A stretch of DNA of 64,000 bases from Pseudovibrio exalbescens DSM 16456 (GCF_000422785.1 NZ_KE383918.1:279748-343747); one strand, 5' to 3'. Counted from the stretch's first letter, positions 8,477 through 17,470 are shown. The notes: generated by a model not told the origin, from the sequence alone. Program-made: numbers and translations.

Positions 8477-9328
8477 TTAGTCGGGCCAGCCAAAGGTCGC
8501 CCACACAGGAAGTGACACTCGAAGCGTCGCGTCCTCCGCTGTGATCGGGTCGCCCGCATCAAGAGCTTGTTTGGCGCGGTCAAGACGCAAAAGAGCAAGG
8601 CCGTTTTGACCGGCAGAACTTCCCATACTGCCAACTACCTTACCCGAGGCGGTTACTTCTGTGCCAGATGGGGGCAAAGATGTATCACCTTGAATCACAA
8701 CAATTCTCTTGCGCGCGGTACCCCGGTGTTTCATTCGAGACACCACTTCTTGGCCCACGAAACACCCCTTGTCAAAGGCAACGCCATTCAAGCTGTCCAT
8801 GTTGACGTCATGGGGGAAGGTGTCTCCCAACGGGAAATCCAGAATGCTTTCGGGTACGCCAAGACAGATGCGGTGCTGGTGCCAGTCCGCTTCACTCGCC
8901 AAGGCTCCCTCAAGAGCTGCGGGCTTTTGGGCTTTGGAGAATATGCAACGCCCGCCAAGCGAGGCAAGGCGGGGATCCGTCACAAAGCCGTCGGGGAGCG
9001 ACGTGCCCCATGCCACAGCAACACTGTGGCTTTCAGTGCAGTCTTCAATAGTGACCTTTGAGCGTAGCTTGTAGAAACTGAGTCGCTTGATCAGGCCCTT
9101 AACCTCTGCTTTGGGTGCATCAATGAAGAAGCCCCCATTGGGTGCTGCGAAGATCAAAAAGTCCCAGAGAATCTTGCCTTGTGGGGTCAACAGGGCTCCA
9201 AACGAAGGATGCTCCGCCGTTAAAGTGTCCACATGGCAGGTGACAAGATTTTGAAGAAAGTGTTCCGCTTCCTCCCCGTAGACGTGCACGACCCCTCGTG
9301 ATTCAAGAATTGCCACACCAGCTTGCAT
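8477..9328 (-). CDS. ygfZ: Folate-binding YgfZ/GcvT-like iron-sulfur repair protein
   Basis: Tetrahydrofolate-dependent protein that supports maturation or repair of certain Fe-S enzymes. The family signature K-G-C-[FY]-x-G-Q-E is present as DKGCFVGQEVVSRMKHRG near residue 195, with the conserved N-terminal LQNLVTCHVD..GALLTPQGKIL. 283 residues from ATG 9328, chosen because GGAGGT precedes it at 6-base spacing. First gene of the minus-strand operon that ends with nadQ. A link to NadA, itself an Fe-S enzyme, is plausible but only inferred. Confidence 0.9.
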   Translation of the reverse strand: MQAGVAILESRGVVHVYGEEAEHFLQNLVTCHVDTLTAEHPSFGALLTPQGKILWDFLIFAAPNGGFFIDAPKAEVKGLIKRLSFYKLRSKVTIEDCTESHSVAVAWGTSLPDGFVTDPRLASLGGRCIFSKAQKPAALEGALASEADWHQHRICLGVPESILDFPLGDTFPHDVNMDSLNGVAFDKGCFVGQEVVSRMKHRGTARKRIVVIQGDTSLPPSGTEVTASGKVVGSMGSSAGQNGLALLRLDRAKQALDAGDPITAEDATLRVSLPVWATFGWPD

Positions 9329-9481
9329 CGTCCACCTCCGTAAACCCGGTTTCGTCCACTTGGCTTGCACTTAACTCGGAACGGTTCGCAAGTCCAAGAG
9401 TCGTTTTCCAATATGGGGGGCGAATGGGAAAAATAAACACGTTTGGTAGACGCGCGTTGCTTGGGGCAGCCGATAGTTGTG

Positions 9482-9508
9482 TGTCACCAAATTGTCGTTG
9501 GTTTATCA
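9482..9508 (+). promoter_or_regulatory. PHO-box-like direct repeats upstream of btaA
   Basis: Three half-sites on an exact 11-bp period: TGTCA at 9482, TGTCG at 9493 and TATCA at 9504, ending 46 bp before the btaA start codon. PhoB binds TGTCA-type repeats spaced 11 bp. phoB itself is at 56802. Betaine-lipid genes of Sinorhizobium meliloti are known to be phosphate-regulated; binding here is inference. Confidence 0.65.
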
Positions 9509-9554
9509 TAGACAGACGCTCAGTAAGATTTAGGCAACGCATGGGAGAAATGTT

Positions 9555-10826
9555 GTGTCATCCCCCCTCAAGCAGTCAAAGCAACGATTGAATTCGGCGG
9601 TCCATCGCTCACGTGCATCCACATGGGACGGTATATTGGAACGTCTATTCACATTTGCTTTCAAGGGGATGGTCTATCCGCAGATCTGGGAAGATCCGGA
9701 GGTCGACATCAAGGCTCTTAACTTGGCGCCCGGATCCCGTCTCATCACGATTGCTTCAGGTGGCTGCAATGTCATGTCGTATTTGACGACGGATCCCAAA
9801 GAAATTGTGGCGTTGGATCTCAACCGCGCCCATGTAGCTCTCAATCGCTTGAAGTTGGCGGCGGTGCGGAACCTGCCGGATTACCAGTCGTTCTATCGAT
9901 TCTTTGGTGCAGCGGATGAAAAGTCCAACATACAGCTCTATGAGCGTTTCTTGAAAAACAACATCGACCCAACTACACGCGATTATTGGGAAGGGCGCGA
10001 TCTGACAGCGTGGGGCCGTAAACGCATCACGCTGTTTTCTCGAGATCTCTACCATCATGGAATGCTTGGGTATTTCATTGGCGCAGGACATCTGGTCGCC
10101 CGCCTTTATGGCGTCGATCTTAAGCAGTTGGCCAGAGCCAAAACATTGGATGAACAACGCAGCTACTTTGACAAGACATTGGCTCCATTGTTCGATAAAC
10201 GCCTTGTGCGCTGGGCCACTTCCAAGAAGATGTCGTTGTACGGACTTGGGATCCCGCCCGCTCAGTACGAAGCTTTGGCCTCCGCAGGCGATGGCAACAT
10301 GGCCGTTGTTCTGAAACAGCGATTGGAACGGCTCGCCTGTGGGTTTCCAATGAGCGAAAACTATTTTGCTTGGCAAGCCTTCAATCGTGGCTATGCCGAA
10401 GAGGGCAGCAGCGTGTCTCCGCGCAGCCCCGCCGGGCCATTGCCGCCGTATCTTCAGGAACAGCACTATGAAACAATCCGTGCGCGTGCTGATCGCGTGA
10501 AGGTTTTAAACCGGTCGTTCACGGAATATCTGTCCAGTGATGCCGGCGAAGGATTTGATGGATATGTTCTTTTGGATGCTCAGGACTGGATGACCGACCA
10601 GCAACTCAATGACTTGTGGTGGGGTATCACCCAAAGTGCCAAGCCGGGAGCGCGAGTCATTTTCCGCACGGCGGCGGAGCCTTCTGTTCTTCCGGGACGC
10701 GTTGCCGATGGGATTCTGGATCAGTGGTTCTATCATGAGGAGGAAAGCCACCAGTTGAACCTGCAGGATCGTTCTTCCATTTATGGTGGTTTCCATATCT
10801 ATCAGTTCAAGGGGGCTGACCAGTGA
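9555..10826 (+). CDS. btaA: S-adenosylmethionine:diacylglycerol 3-amino-3-carboxypropyltransferase
   Basis: First enzyme of betaine-lipid (DGTS) synthesis: moves the aminocarboxypropyl group of SAM to diacylglycerol. The 423 residues match the BtaA/DUF3419 family: FTFAFKGMVYPQIWEDPEVD near the N-terminus, the SAM-site segment ITIASGGCNVMSYL followed by VALDLNRAHVALNRLK, and C-terminal YVLLDAQDWM and RVIFRTAAEPS. GTG start at 9555 has GGAG seven bases upstream. It overlaps btaB by GTGA, so the two are translationally coupled. A PHO-box-like repeat upstream suggests expression under phosphate limitation, when phospholipids are replaced. Confidence 0.93.
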   Translation: MSSPLKQSKQRLNSAVHRSRASTWDGILERLFTFAFKGMVYPQIWEDPEVDIKALNLAPGSRLITIASGGCNVMSYLTTDPKEIVALDLNRAHVALNRLKLAAVRNLPDYQSFYRFFGAADEKSNIQLYERFLKNNIDPTTRDYWEGRDLTAWGRKRITLFSRDLYHHGMLGYFIGAGHLVARLYGVDLKQLARAKTLDEQRSYFDKTLAPLFDKRLVRWATSKKMSLYGLGIPPAQYEALASAGDGNMAVVLKQRLERLACGFPMSENYFAWQAFNRGYAEEGSSVSPRSPAGPLPPYLQEQHYETIRARADRVKVLNRSFTEYLSSDAGEGFDGYVLLDAQDWMTDQQLNDLWWGITQSAKPGARVIFRTAAEPSVLPGRVADGILDQWFYHEEESHQLNLQDRSSIYGGFHIYQFKGADQ

Positions 10827-11470
10827 GTGAAGCCCATACCTCCTCAGCCTTGATGGACGATATCTATCGCTATCAGCGACACATTTATGATCTCAGCCGC
10901 AAATACTACCTGTTGGGGCGTGACCAGCTTTTGAGGGAAATATCTTTAACCTCTGGGGAGACCCTGCTGGAGATGGGATGCGGTACGGGACGCAATCTGA
11001 TCAAGGCTGCGCGGCTTTACCCAGAAACCAAACTCTATGGCATCGATCTCTCTGAGGAGATGCTCGCAACCGCGCGCAAGTCCATTGCCCGTGCGGGATT
11101 GCAAGACCGGATCACTCTGGCAAAAGCGGATGCCACACGGGTTGATGCCCAGGCATTATTTGGATGCAGTGACTTCGATCATGTGATGTTTTCCTACAGC
11201 CTGTCGATGATTCCACCATGGAATGCGGCGCTGGATCAAGGCGCTATGCTGTTGGCTCCCAAAGGCCAATTGCATCTGGTGGACTTTGGACAGCAAGAAC
11301 ACCTTCCGGTCTTGTTCCGGCGTGTGCTGCTGAAATGGCTGGCCGCCTTCCACGTAGAGCCGCGGGTGGGGATGGATGCCCACCTCCAGCATTTGGCCCA
11401 GCAATACTCGCGGACGGTACGTTTTCGCTCGCTTTATCGTGGCTATGCGGTGATAGGCTCGCTGGCGTAA
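10823..11470 (+). CDS. btaB: Diacylglyceryl-homoserine N-methyltransferase
   Basis: SAM-dependent enzyme that methylates the homoserine amino group three times to finish DGTS. 215 residues with a class I methyltransferase core: LLEMGCGTGRNLIKAA (motif I, about residues 48-63), LYGIDLSEEML (motif II) and FDHVMFSYSLSMIPPW (motif IV region). GTG start overlaps the btaA stop. Its stop codon directly abuts the stop of the minus-strand gene at 11471 with no spacer. Function rests on pairing with btaA as much as on the sequence, since the fold is common. Confidence 0.9.
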   Translation: MSEAHTSSALMDDIYRYQRHIYDLSRKYYLLGRDQLLREISLTSGETLLEMGCGTGRNLIKAARLYPETKLYGIDLSEEMLATARKSIARAGLQDRITLAKADATRVDAQALFGCSDFDHVMFSYSLSMIPPWNAALDQGAMLLAPKGQLHLVDFGQQEHLPVLFRRVLLKWLAAFHVEPRVGMDAHLQHLAQQYSRTVRFRSLYRGYAVIGSLA

Positions 11471-12115
11471 TCATTCGCCGGCGATGAAGTACATGACCGT
11501 ACCGTCCTTCGCGATGCCAAGACGATAAAAAGTCCAAGCGCCGTAGTCCTTCATGTAGTCGTAGTCACCAGCCGTGATCACACGATACATTTCTGTCTTT
11601 TGCGCATTGGTCAGTTGATCGAGCGGGTAGTGGGCGAAGTAGGGCCAAATGTACGTTTCATGCTCCGTGCCCGGCTGCCAGCGCAAGTATCCTGCATCCA
11701 GAATATCGGCAAGAATAGCCAGGACTTCCAAACCCTCACCATCCCCAGAAGAGGATTTCAGGAAGCTTGTAATGTCGGTAACCGTGTCGTTGGAAAGAGT
11801 GGGTGGAACCTGTTGTCCTTTCAACAAATCCCCCAGCCTTTCCACGGAGCCAGCTCGAATGGCAGCGATCAGCGCATTTCGCGTCCCCTGAACGGCAGCC
11901 GGTAATGCGGTTACATCCTTGTAAACAGGTGGTAAGCCACTGGCACTGCCGATTGGGGGCGGTGTCGGGCTTGTCTCGGCTGGCGGTGTTTGGGAAATGT
12001 CTTGGGCAGGAGATGGTTTGGTGATGCGGATGGTCTCTGTCTGAACCACCGCGCCATGCGCTGAAAGAGGGATCAGACTGGCGATCATCGCCGTGATCAG
12101 TACGGACTTGAACAA
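11471..12115 (-). CDS. Secreted conserved protein of unknown function
   Basis: Not recognised beyond resemblance to alphaproteobacterial exported hypotheticals. From a TTG at 12115 (GGAG seven bases upstream) it reads MFKSVLITAMIASLIPLSAHG, a clear Sec signal, followed by a Pro/Thr-rich linker (about residues 30-60) and a globular C-terminal domain of ~140 residues containing NALIAAIRAGSVERLGDLL, ILADILDAGYLRW and DYGAWTFYRLGIAKDGTVMYF. A GTG at 12145 would add ten residues before the signal. Probably periplasmic. No operon partner; it is convergent with btaB. Confidence 0.7.
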   Translation of the reverse strand: MFKSVLITAMIASLIPLSAHGAVVQTETIRITKPSPAQDISQTPPAETSPTPPPIGSASGLPPVYKDVTALPAAVQGTRNALIAAIRAGSVERLGDLLKGQQVPPTLSNDTVTDITSFLKSSSGDGEGLEVLAILADILDAGYLRWQPGTEHETYIWPYFAHYPLDQLTNAQKTEMYRVITAGDYDYMKDYGAWTFYRLGIAKDGTVMYFIAGE

Positions 12116-12292
12116 GAATAATCTCCAAAGGTGGTGTTGCCCCACCCGCAGACTACACGAAATTGTTTATCTGTAACGGCTTGGTATCGGGTGTATGTGC
12201 GCTATACACAGGGGCGCAGCGAAAGCCGGGCACTATCACAAAACCGGAATGAGACCCTGCTATCTCTGGGTCAAACAGGGAATCATGGAAGT

Positions 12293-12934
12293 TTGTTTGA
12301 ATTGAAATACCTTTTGGGCGGTGTGATGATTGGCTTGGCGACCTCCGCGCCGGTCGGGCCTGTCAATATTATGGTCATCAGCCGCTCACTGCATTTTGGT
12401 TTCCTGTCGGGGGTGATGGCAGGGGCAGGCGCTGTTGTCGCGGATACGCTGTTTGCACTGATAGCGGCCTTTGGCGTTACAACAATATCCGATTTTTTAT
12501 CGCACCATCTTGGCGCCATCCAGTTGATTGGCGGGCTTTTGCTTTTGGGGTTTGGTGTGCATGTGTTTCGCGCTCATCCCCATTTGGAAGTGGCTAGTGA
12601 AGGGCGGAGTCGTTTGGTGCACGGCTTTCTGGCTGCCCTCGCTATGACCATCACGAACCCCGGTACAATCTTTGGCTTTCTCGCACTGTTTGGCGCGCTC
12701 GGTCACTTGGCACCAAGGACTGGAGATTATCTGGGAGCTGCAGCGCTGGTTGTCGGGGTGTTTTGCGGGGCGTTGGGCTGGTGGGCCTCCGCTTCGGCGG
12801 TGATCGCGCGGTTTCGCAGCAAGATCACCGATACCTGGTTGACCTGGATCAACCGTGGGGCGGGGACGGTGCTCTTTGGCCTCGGCACCGTCATCCTCAT
12901 CCGCTCCCTTTGGATATCAGGAAGCCTGCACTGA
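12293..12934 (+). CDS. LysE/RhtB-family amino acid exporter
   Basis: Inner-membrane efflux carrier of the LysE/RhtB superfamily; the substrate (amino acid or similar metabolite) cannot be read. The hallmark first helix MIGLATSAPVGPVNIMVISRS with the APVGP motif is present, followed by about five more hydrophobic helices and the NPGTIFGFLALF segment. The open frame extends upstream, but homologues start just before this helix; a TTG at 12293 gives 213 residues, the normal size. The start is therefore uncertain by a few codons. Confidence 0.8.
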   Translation: MFELKYLLGGVMIGLATSAPVGPVNIMVISRSLHFGFLSGVMAGAGAVVADTLFALIAAFGVTTISDFLSHHLGAIQLIGGLLLLGFGVHVFRAHPHLEVASEGRSRLVHGFLAALAMTITNPGTIFGFLALFGALGHLAPRTGDYLGAAALVVGVFCGALGWWASASAVIARFRSKITDTWLTWINRGAGTVLFGLGTVILIRSLWISGSLH

Positions 12935-12935
12935 T

Positions 12936-13220
12936 CTAGTGCAGGTTCCTGTCGAGAGAATAATCGCCGCGCGCCACACGCGTCGGAATTTCCTCCGCAA
13001 ATTTCGTCACAGCTTCCTCGCCAAACATGGATACAAGATCCATCATGGCTGTAAACAAAGCTGCGTGCGCCATGGCTGCAGAGTCGATGCCGTGCGACAA
13101 ACCCTCTTCCCATGCCTCGTGGATGAACCCCAATGCCAAGCGCCGGATGTCAGCGTCACTGACTTCCACCTCCTCGACCTCTTCGTCCATCGCGATATCA
13201 AGGGTTTGATCTTTGATCAT
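12936..13220 (-). CDS. Small acidic conserved hypothetical protein
   Basis: 94 residues, no recognised domain. N-terminal half is strongly acidic (MDEEVEEVEVSDADIRR) and the rest is predicted helical (LGFIHEAWEEGLSHGIDSAAMAHAALFTAMMDLVSMFGEE). No signal peptide or membrane segment. It ends two bases from the stop of the convergent LysE gene. Coding character (no frame break, plausible composition) supports a real gene, but function is unknown. Confidence 0.6.
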   Translation of the reverse strand: MIKDQTLDIAMDEEVEEVEVSDADIRRLALGFIHEAWEEGLSHGIDSAAMAHAALFTAMMDLVSMFGEEAVTKFAEEIPTRVARGDYSLDRNLH

Positions 13221-13465
13221 TCCGCCCCGCCGTTTTTGTGTTGCCTTTTGTGCGCGCAGCCATGCTCTTACTGCAAATCAGTGCCGAGTCAGCCGCGCTA
13301 CAACAGGAACCTAACACGTCGGGTCGCCAAGAAAACCGAACTGTAAAAGAATACTTAAGATCATCCAAAGCTTCGAAAATTTATGGTTAACACGCGCTTT
13401 GGAAAGAGTTATCCAAAATCCCTGCAGTTTTTACCTGTGGAAAATAGGGGTAAGTCGGAAAAGCA

Positions 13466-13897
13466 CTAATCGCGGCTGTATTTAGCGGTGACTTCACGCG
13501 TAATCTTGGAACCTTGTGCCGCGTAACGACGTGAAGCTGCTTCAGCTGACGGTGTACAGCGTTGGTAAACTGAAGCGAATCCTCGATACCCCTGATTGAA
13601 GCGCTCCACGAACCGTCGACGCCGTAGTTCATTCGTTACTTCTGCTGCAAGCAGTGCCTGCATCCGTCCGCTCCACTCTTCCGGTTCATCGTGCCCACAC
13701 AAGGGGCGCAAGTAATGCAGTGCTCCCAAGATCTCTGCGAGCCGCATAAGTTCTGCTTCGTAAGGTGGTGCGTTAATCTCGGGAGGGGCAGGTTGGGTGG
13801 TTTCTCCCTCTTGTCCCGCAGCCGAAATTGGAAGCTGGACAGCCAGACAAAGCGCAATCGCAACAGCTGCAGATGTCTGCTTTAATGAACTGACCAA
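13466..13897 (-). CDS. TIGR02301-family periplasmic protein
   Basis: Small exported protein matching the TIGR02301 group of alphaproteobacteria, function unknown. From TTG 13897 (GGAGG five bases upstream) it has a signal segment TSAAVAIALCLAVQLPISAAG, a Pro-rich linker, and the conserved helical domain ELMRLAEILGALHYLRPLCG, WSGRMQALLAAE and RRRFVERFNQGYRGFASVYQRC. Two cysteines (in PLCG and YQRC) could form a disulfide. The NUDIX gene lies 136 bp upstream on the same strand, a neighbourhood often seen for this family. Confidence 0.8.
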   Translation of the reverse strand: MVSSLKQTSAAVAIALCLAVQLPISAAGQEGETTQPAPPEINAPPYEAELMRLAEILGALHYLRPLCGHDEPEEWSGRMQALLAAEVTNELRRRRFVERFNQGYRGFASVYQRCTPSAEAASRRYAAQGSKITREVTAKYSRD

Positions 13898-14033
13898 AAC
13901 AACCTCCCACGCAACCCATGCGCAACTGCACGATTTTACAGTGTGCCTGCACAGTTGACCAACGCCAAACCTTGAAATCCACGGTGAAAACCCGTCGGAG
14001 ATCCTAGAATGCGGGGAACCAACGAAGATCGGG

Positions 14034-14426
14034 TTAATTTGCGCGCAGCAAGTCTGCGAGACTTGGTTCCATGTCTCCGGCAAGGGGCAGCGTCAACGCT
14101 TGTTCAAGCGCGACCCAACGAGCATCGGCAGCATCGCTTAACGCAGATACAGGCGCCCGAGCGAGGGGCGCCAAAAAGACATGGATCTCGTAGGCAGGCG
14201 TGTCGGTTCCATCCAGGGGACGACTGATCCGCCATAGGTTGAGCCTGCCGATGCGCAGGCCGGTTTCCTCCTCCAACTCACGCCGCGCGGCGGCCTCGGG
14301 TGTTTCATGAGGTTCTACCTTGCCCCCCGGAAATGCCCAGAGACCTTGAGAAGGAGGGGAGGCCCGCTGAACAAGCAGCACTTCCTTGTCCGGCGTGATG
14401 CAACAAACGCTGGCGGCTCGTTTCAT
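14034..14426 (-). CDS. NUDIX hydrolase
   Basis: 130-residue nucleoside diphosphate-linked pyrophosphatase. A full NUDIX box is present: [20 protein letters not shown] followed by ETGL (about residues 34-56), with the REXXEE glutamates needed for metal. Size and the aromatic preceding motif (LWAFPGG) resemble MutT/ADP-ribose-type enzymes, but the substrate cannot be assigned. ATG at 14426 lies 21 bp after the stop of the upstream minus-strand gene, so the two may share a transcript. Confidence 0.88.
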   Translation of the reverse strand: MKRAASVCCITPDKEVLLVQRASPPSQGLWAFPGGKVEPHETPEAAARRELEEETGLRIGRLNLWRISRPLDGTDTPAYEIHVFLAPLARAPVSALSDAADARWVALEQALTLPLAGDMEPSLADLLRAN

Positions 14427-14447
14427 GGCAAGAAAGCCTTTCCGGTC

Positions 14448-14960
14448 TCAGGAGAAAAGGGCGTCCACGTCCGCCTGGGTCGCGTCTTCAAGCGCTTCGG
14501 CATCGTCAGGAATGTGTCCATGGATAATACCGCTGGCCTGCGTAATCAACGGACGAATAAACGTTGTCGCGCGATGCTGGATCTCGTGCAGAATCTCCGG
14601 TGACAAGGCCTCTGCGTTTTCAATGAGGGCTTGCAGGGACAAGACTTCAGCATCAATCAAGGCAACGGTTTGGTTCAAAGCATCCCGCAGATCGGTTGGG
14701 CTGCAGTCGAATGCCTTGATTGCCAAGCGTTTCTCGGAGAAGTTGGATTGCTCGAAATGCTGAATATAATCGCACGGTTGCCAGATTAACACATCACCCG
14801 CACAGTCTGGCAGGTCAGGCATCATTTCCAGCAGCATCACCACTTCGTTGAAGTGATTGAGATAGTCTGTTGCCAAGCCTGTCGAAGGGTTGATATTCGC
14901 ACGCTCGAGATTCTCTGGTGACATCTCGCCCTGTCCCAATTCCTCGCTGTGCGCTTCCAT
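14448..14960 (-). CDS. Conserved hypothetical protein, helical
   Basis: 170 residues, no domain I can name. Acidic and largely helical, with TDYLNHFNEVVMLLEMMPDLPDCAGDVLIW in the middle (about residues 32-60) and a C-terminal acidic tail ending DADALFS-like. No signal or membrane segment, so probably cytoplasmic. ATG 14960 is chosen over an upstream ATG because GGAGGA sits four bases before it. Divergent from the SRAP gene and likely co-transcribed with the NUDIX gene. Similar proteins occur in Rhizobiales as far as I can recall. Confidence 0.6.
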   Translation of the reverse strand: MEAHSEELGQGEMSPENLERANINPSTGLATDYLNHFNEVVMLLEMMPDLPDCAGDVLIWQPCDYIQHFEQSNFSEKRLAIKAFDCSPTDLRDALNQTVALIDAEVLSLQALIENAEALSPEILHEIQHRATTFIRPLITQASGIIHGHIPDDAEALEDATQADVDALFS

Positions 14961-15049
14961 CAAGTCCTCCGACCTTGTAAACATATCCTAGCGTCTTTAC
15001 AGGGTAAGTCGTTGCAAAATTACTAAAACACGACACAAAGTGAGTTGGA

Positions 15050-15832
15050 ATGTGCGGTCGGTACACACTTACGGCATCCCCAGAGGAAGTTCGCGAACTG
15101 TTTTCCTACATCGAGCAGCCGAATTTTCCACCCCGTTACAATATCGCGCCAACCCAACCCGTTGCACTCGTCAAGAATGAACATGGCCAACGCCACTTTG
15201 CACTCGCCCGATGGGGGTTGGTGCCTGCATGGGTCAAGGATCCCGCCAGTTTTACTCTGCTCATCAATGCGAGAGCGGAAACGGTTTTGGAAAAGCCGTC
15301 GTTCAAGGTCGCCATGCGCCATCGTCGCTGCATCATTCCCGCCACGGGGTTCTACGAGTGGCAACGCACGGTATCGCCGAAGCAGCCCTACTATATTGAA
15401 GCTCAAGATGGGGTGCCGCTGGCGTTTGCGGGGCTTTGGGAAACCTGGTCCCATCCTGAGGGCGGTGAAATCGACACTGCGGCCATGATAACGGTAGCTG
15501 CTAATGGCGACATGGCACCGATCCATCACCGCATGCCCGCTCTCTTGCATCCAGACCAGTTTGACGATTGGCTGGATACGGGCTCTGTCATGGCACGTGA
15601 GGCAGTTTCATTCTTGAAACCTGCGCCGGACGGGGTCTTGCGTTTCACGCCAGTGTCGACACGGGTCAACAGCGCCGATCACGATGACCCGGACCTGATC
15701 CGCGAAACTGATCCGATCGCCAAGACCCAATCCGGTAACCTGACCAAAGCCGGTCGCAAGCCGACAAAATCGCGAAAAAGCAGCGGCCCGGGCAAGGCAT
15801 CGAAAGACGACGATCAGCTCGATCTGTTTTAA
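15050..15832 (+). CDS. SRAP/HMCES-type abasic-site-binding peptidase (YedK)
   Basis: Forms a covalent thiazolidine link to abasic sites in single-stranded DNA through the second residue, Cys2. The protein begins MCGRYTL, so Cys2 is exposed after Met removal. Other active-site segments are PRYNIAPTQP (Asn), GFYEW (Glu near residue 104) and HHRMP (His near 164). 260 residues; the core ends near 205 and a charged Lys/Ser-rich tail of ~45 residues follows (GRKPTKSRKSS), ending QLDLF, which resembles a sliding-clamp-binding peptide. Single gene. Confidence 0.93.
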   Translation: MCGRYTLTASPEEVRELFSYIEQPNFPPRYNIAPTQPVALVKNEHGQRHFALARWGLVPAWVKDPASFTLLINARAETVLEKPSFKVAMRHRRCIIPATGFYEWQRTVSPKQPYYIEAQDGVPLAFAGLWETWSHPEGGEIDTAAMITVAANGDMAPIHHRMPALLHPDQFDDWLDTGSVMAREAVSFLKPAPDGVLRFTPVSTRVNSADHDDPDLIRETDPIAKTQSGNLTKAGRKPTKSRKSSGPGKASKDDDQLDLF

Positions 15833-15883
15833 TGGAATAACGACATGCGCGGGCGTTGGCGTCAATCCGCCCGCGCAAACGAT

Positions 15884-17296
15884 CTAAAGAACTCGTCCCG
15901 GATTAAGCAGCCCCTTGGGGTCCAGTGTCTGTTTGATGGCGCGCATCATCGCCATCTCAACCGGGCTCTTAACTCCCGGCAACAAGTCGCGCTTCAATAC
16001 CCCTATGCCGTGTTCGGCAGAGATGGAGCCACCATATTTGGCCACAATGCCATGCACCACCTCGTTCACGGCATCCCATTGTGCAAGGAAGGCCTGCTTG
16101 TCTACACCGACAGGTTGGCTGATGTTGAAGTGGATGTTGCCATCTCCCATGTGGCCAAACGGGACAGGACGACAGCCAGGTACGAACGCCTCGACGGCGG
16201 CTATCGCCTCATCAAGGAAGGCAGGAACCTCTACCACGGGGACCGAAACATCATGCTTGATAGAGCCGCCTTCGCACTTTTGCACTTCTGACATGCCATG
16301 CCGGAGCCGCCAAAAGTCATCAGCCTGCGTTGTGCTTTGCGCCAAAACGGCATCATTCAGCAGTTCCTCTTCAAATGCTTCTTCGAAGATCGCCTCCGTC
16401 AGGCTTGCCAGGTCAATGTCCTTGGAGCCGCACGACAGCTCCAGAAGAACATACCATGGGTGTTCTTCAGACATGGGATAGCGCGCATTCCCTTGATGCT
16501 TGACGCTGAATTGCATGCCGACTTGCGGCAATAACTCGAAACCTGTGACCATGTGGCCCGCATGTTTCTGTGCAACAGAGAGAAGCGAGAGGGCTTGGTG
16601 GGGCGAATCTAATCCGCACAAAGCAACTTCCACGGCGCTGGGCTTCGTAAAAAGACGTAGAGTGGCGGCTGTAATGATCCCCAGAGTGCCTTCCGAACCG
16701 ATAAATAATTGTTTCAAATCGTAACCGGTATTGTCCTTGCGAAGGGTGCGAAGTCCCTCCCACACATCACCATTTGCAAGCACAACTTCCAGCCCCAGAA
16801 CCAGCTCTCTGGTGTTGCCATAGGACAGGACTGCGGTGCCGCCGGCGTTGGTGGCTATATTGCCCCCGATCTGGCATGAGCCCTGTGCTCCAAGCGTCAG
16901 TGGGAAGATGAGATCATGCTCTTCGGCGCGTTCATGAATGGTCTGCAAGATGGTGCCTGCTTCCACGGTCATGGTGCGCCCCAACGGGTCTACGCTGCGT
17001 ATCTTGTTGAGCCTCGAAAGGCTTAAAACCACTTCACTTTCGCCGTTTTTGGGGATCTGGCCGCCAACCAAACCCGTGTTGCCACCTTGTGGGACAATGG
17101 CCACATCGTGGGCGTCGGCAAGCTTCATACAGGCTGCGACTTCAGCGGTTGAACCGGGCCGAAGGACCATGGGCGTGCTGCCTTTGAAACGGTCTCTCCA
17201 CTCAACAAGATAAGGCGCCTGATCGGCCGCCTCGGTGAGAACATGGGCCTCTCCCAGTACCTCTTGAAAAGCACGGATTAGACTCTCTGGTGTCAT
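15884..17296 (-). CDS. FAD-linked D-2-hydroxyacid dehydrogenase (GlcD/D2HGDH group)
   Basis: Oxidises a D-2-hydroxy acid such as D-2-hydroxyglutarate or D-lactate. 470 residues: VAO-type FAD-binding domain with VPQGGNTGLVGGQIP (about residues 68-82), GAQGSCQIGGNIATNAGG and FIGSEGTLGIIT, then the C-terminal substrate domain with GHMGDGNIHFN (metal-binding histidines), AEHGIGVLKRD and the terminal LDPKGLLNPGRVL. Complete, no Fe-S partner next to it. Convergent with the SRAP gene and divergent from fabI. The D-2-hydroxyglutarate assignment is the likeliest but not certain. Confidence 0.88.
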   Translation of the reverse strand: MTPESLIRAFQEVLGEAHVLTEAADQAPYLVEWRDRFKGSTPMVLRPGSTAEVAACMKLADAHDVAIVPQGGNTGLVGGQIPKNGESEVVLSLSRLNKIRSVDPLGRTMTVEAGTILQTIHERAEEHDLIFPLTLGAQGSCQIGGNIATNAGGTAVLSYGNTRELVLGLEVVLANGDVWEGLRTLRKDNTGYDLKQLFIGSEGTLGIITAATLRLFTKPSAVEVALCGLDSPHQALSLLSVAQKHAGHMVTGFELLPQVGMQFSVKHQGNARYPMSEEHPWYVLLELSCGSKDIDLASLTEAIFEEAFEEELLNDAVLAQSTTQADDFWRLRHGMSEVQKCEGGSIKHDVSVPVVEVPAFLDEAIAAVEAFVPGCRPVPFGHMGDGNIHFNISQPVGVDKQAFLAQWDAVNEVVHGIVAKYGGSISAEHGIGVLKRDLLPGVKSPVEMAMMRAIKQTLDPKGLLNPGRVL

Positions 17297-17470
17297 GGTA
17301 TTGTCGCCGTGTTAGGGATTGATCGTAGTCAGGCTATCAGATAAGCGCTGCTCCGAAGGCGTCCAGGGCTGTTGGAACAATCGTATCGATGGCTTGAAGC
17401 TGGCGTAACAGTATGCAATAGCAAATTCAAACTGCTTGATAGGTCAAGTGTTATTCATCAGGAGAAGAAT

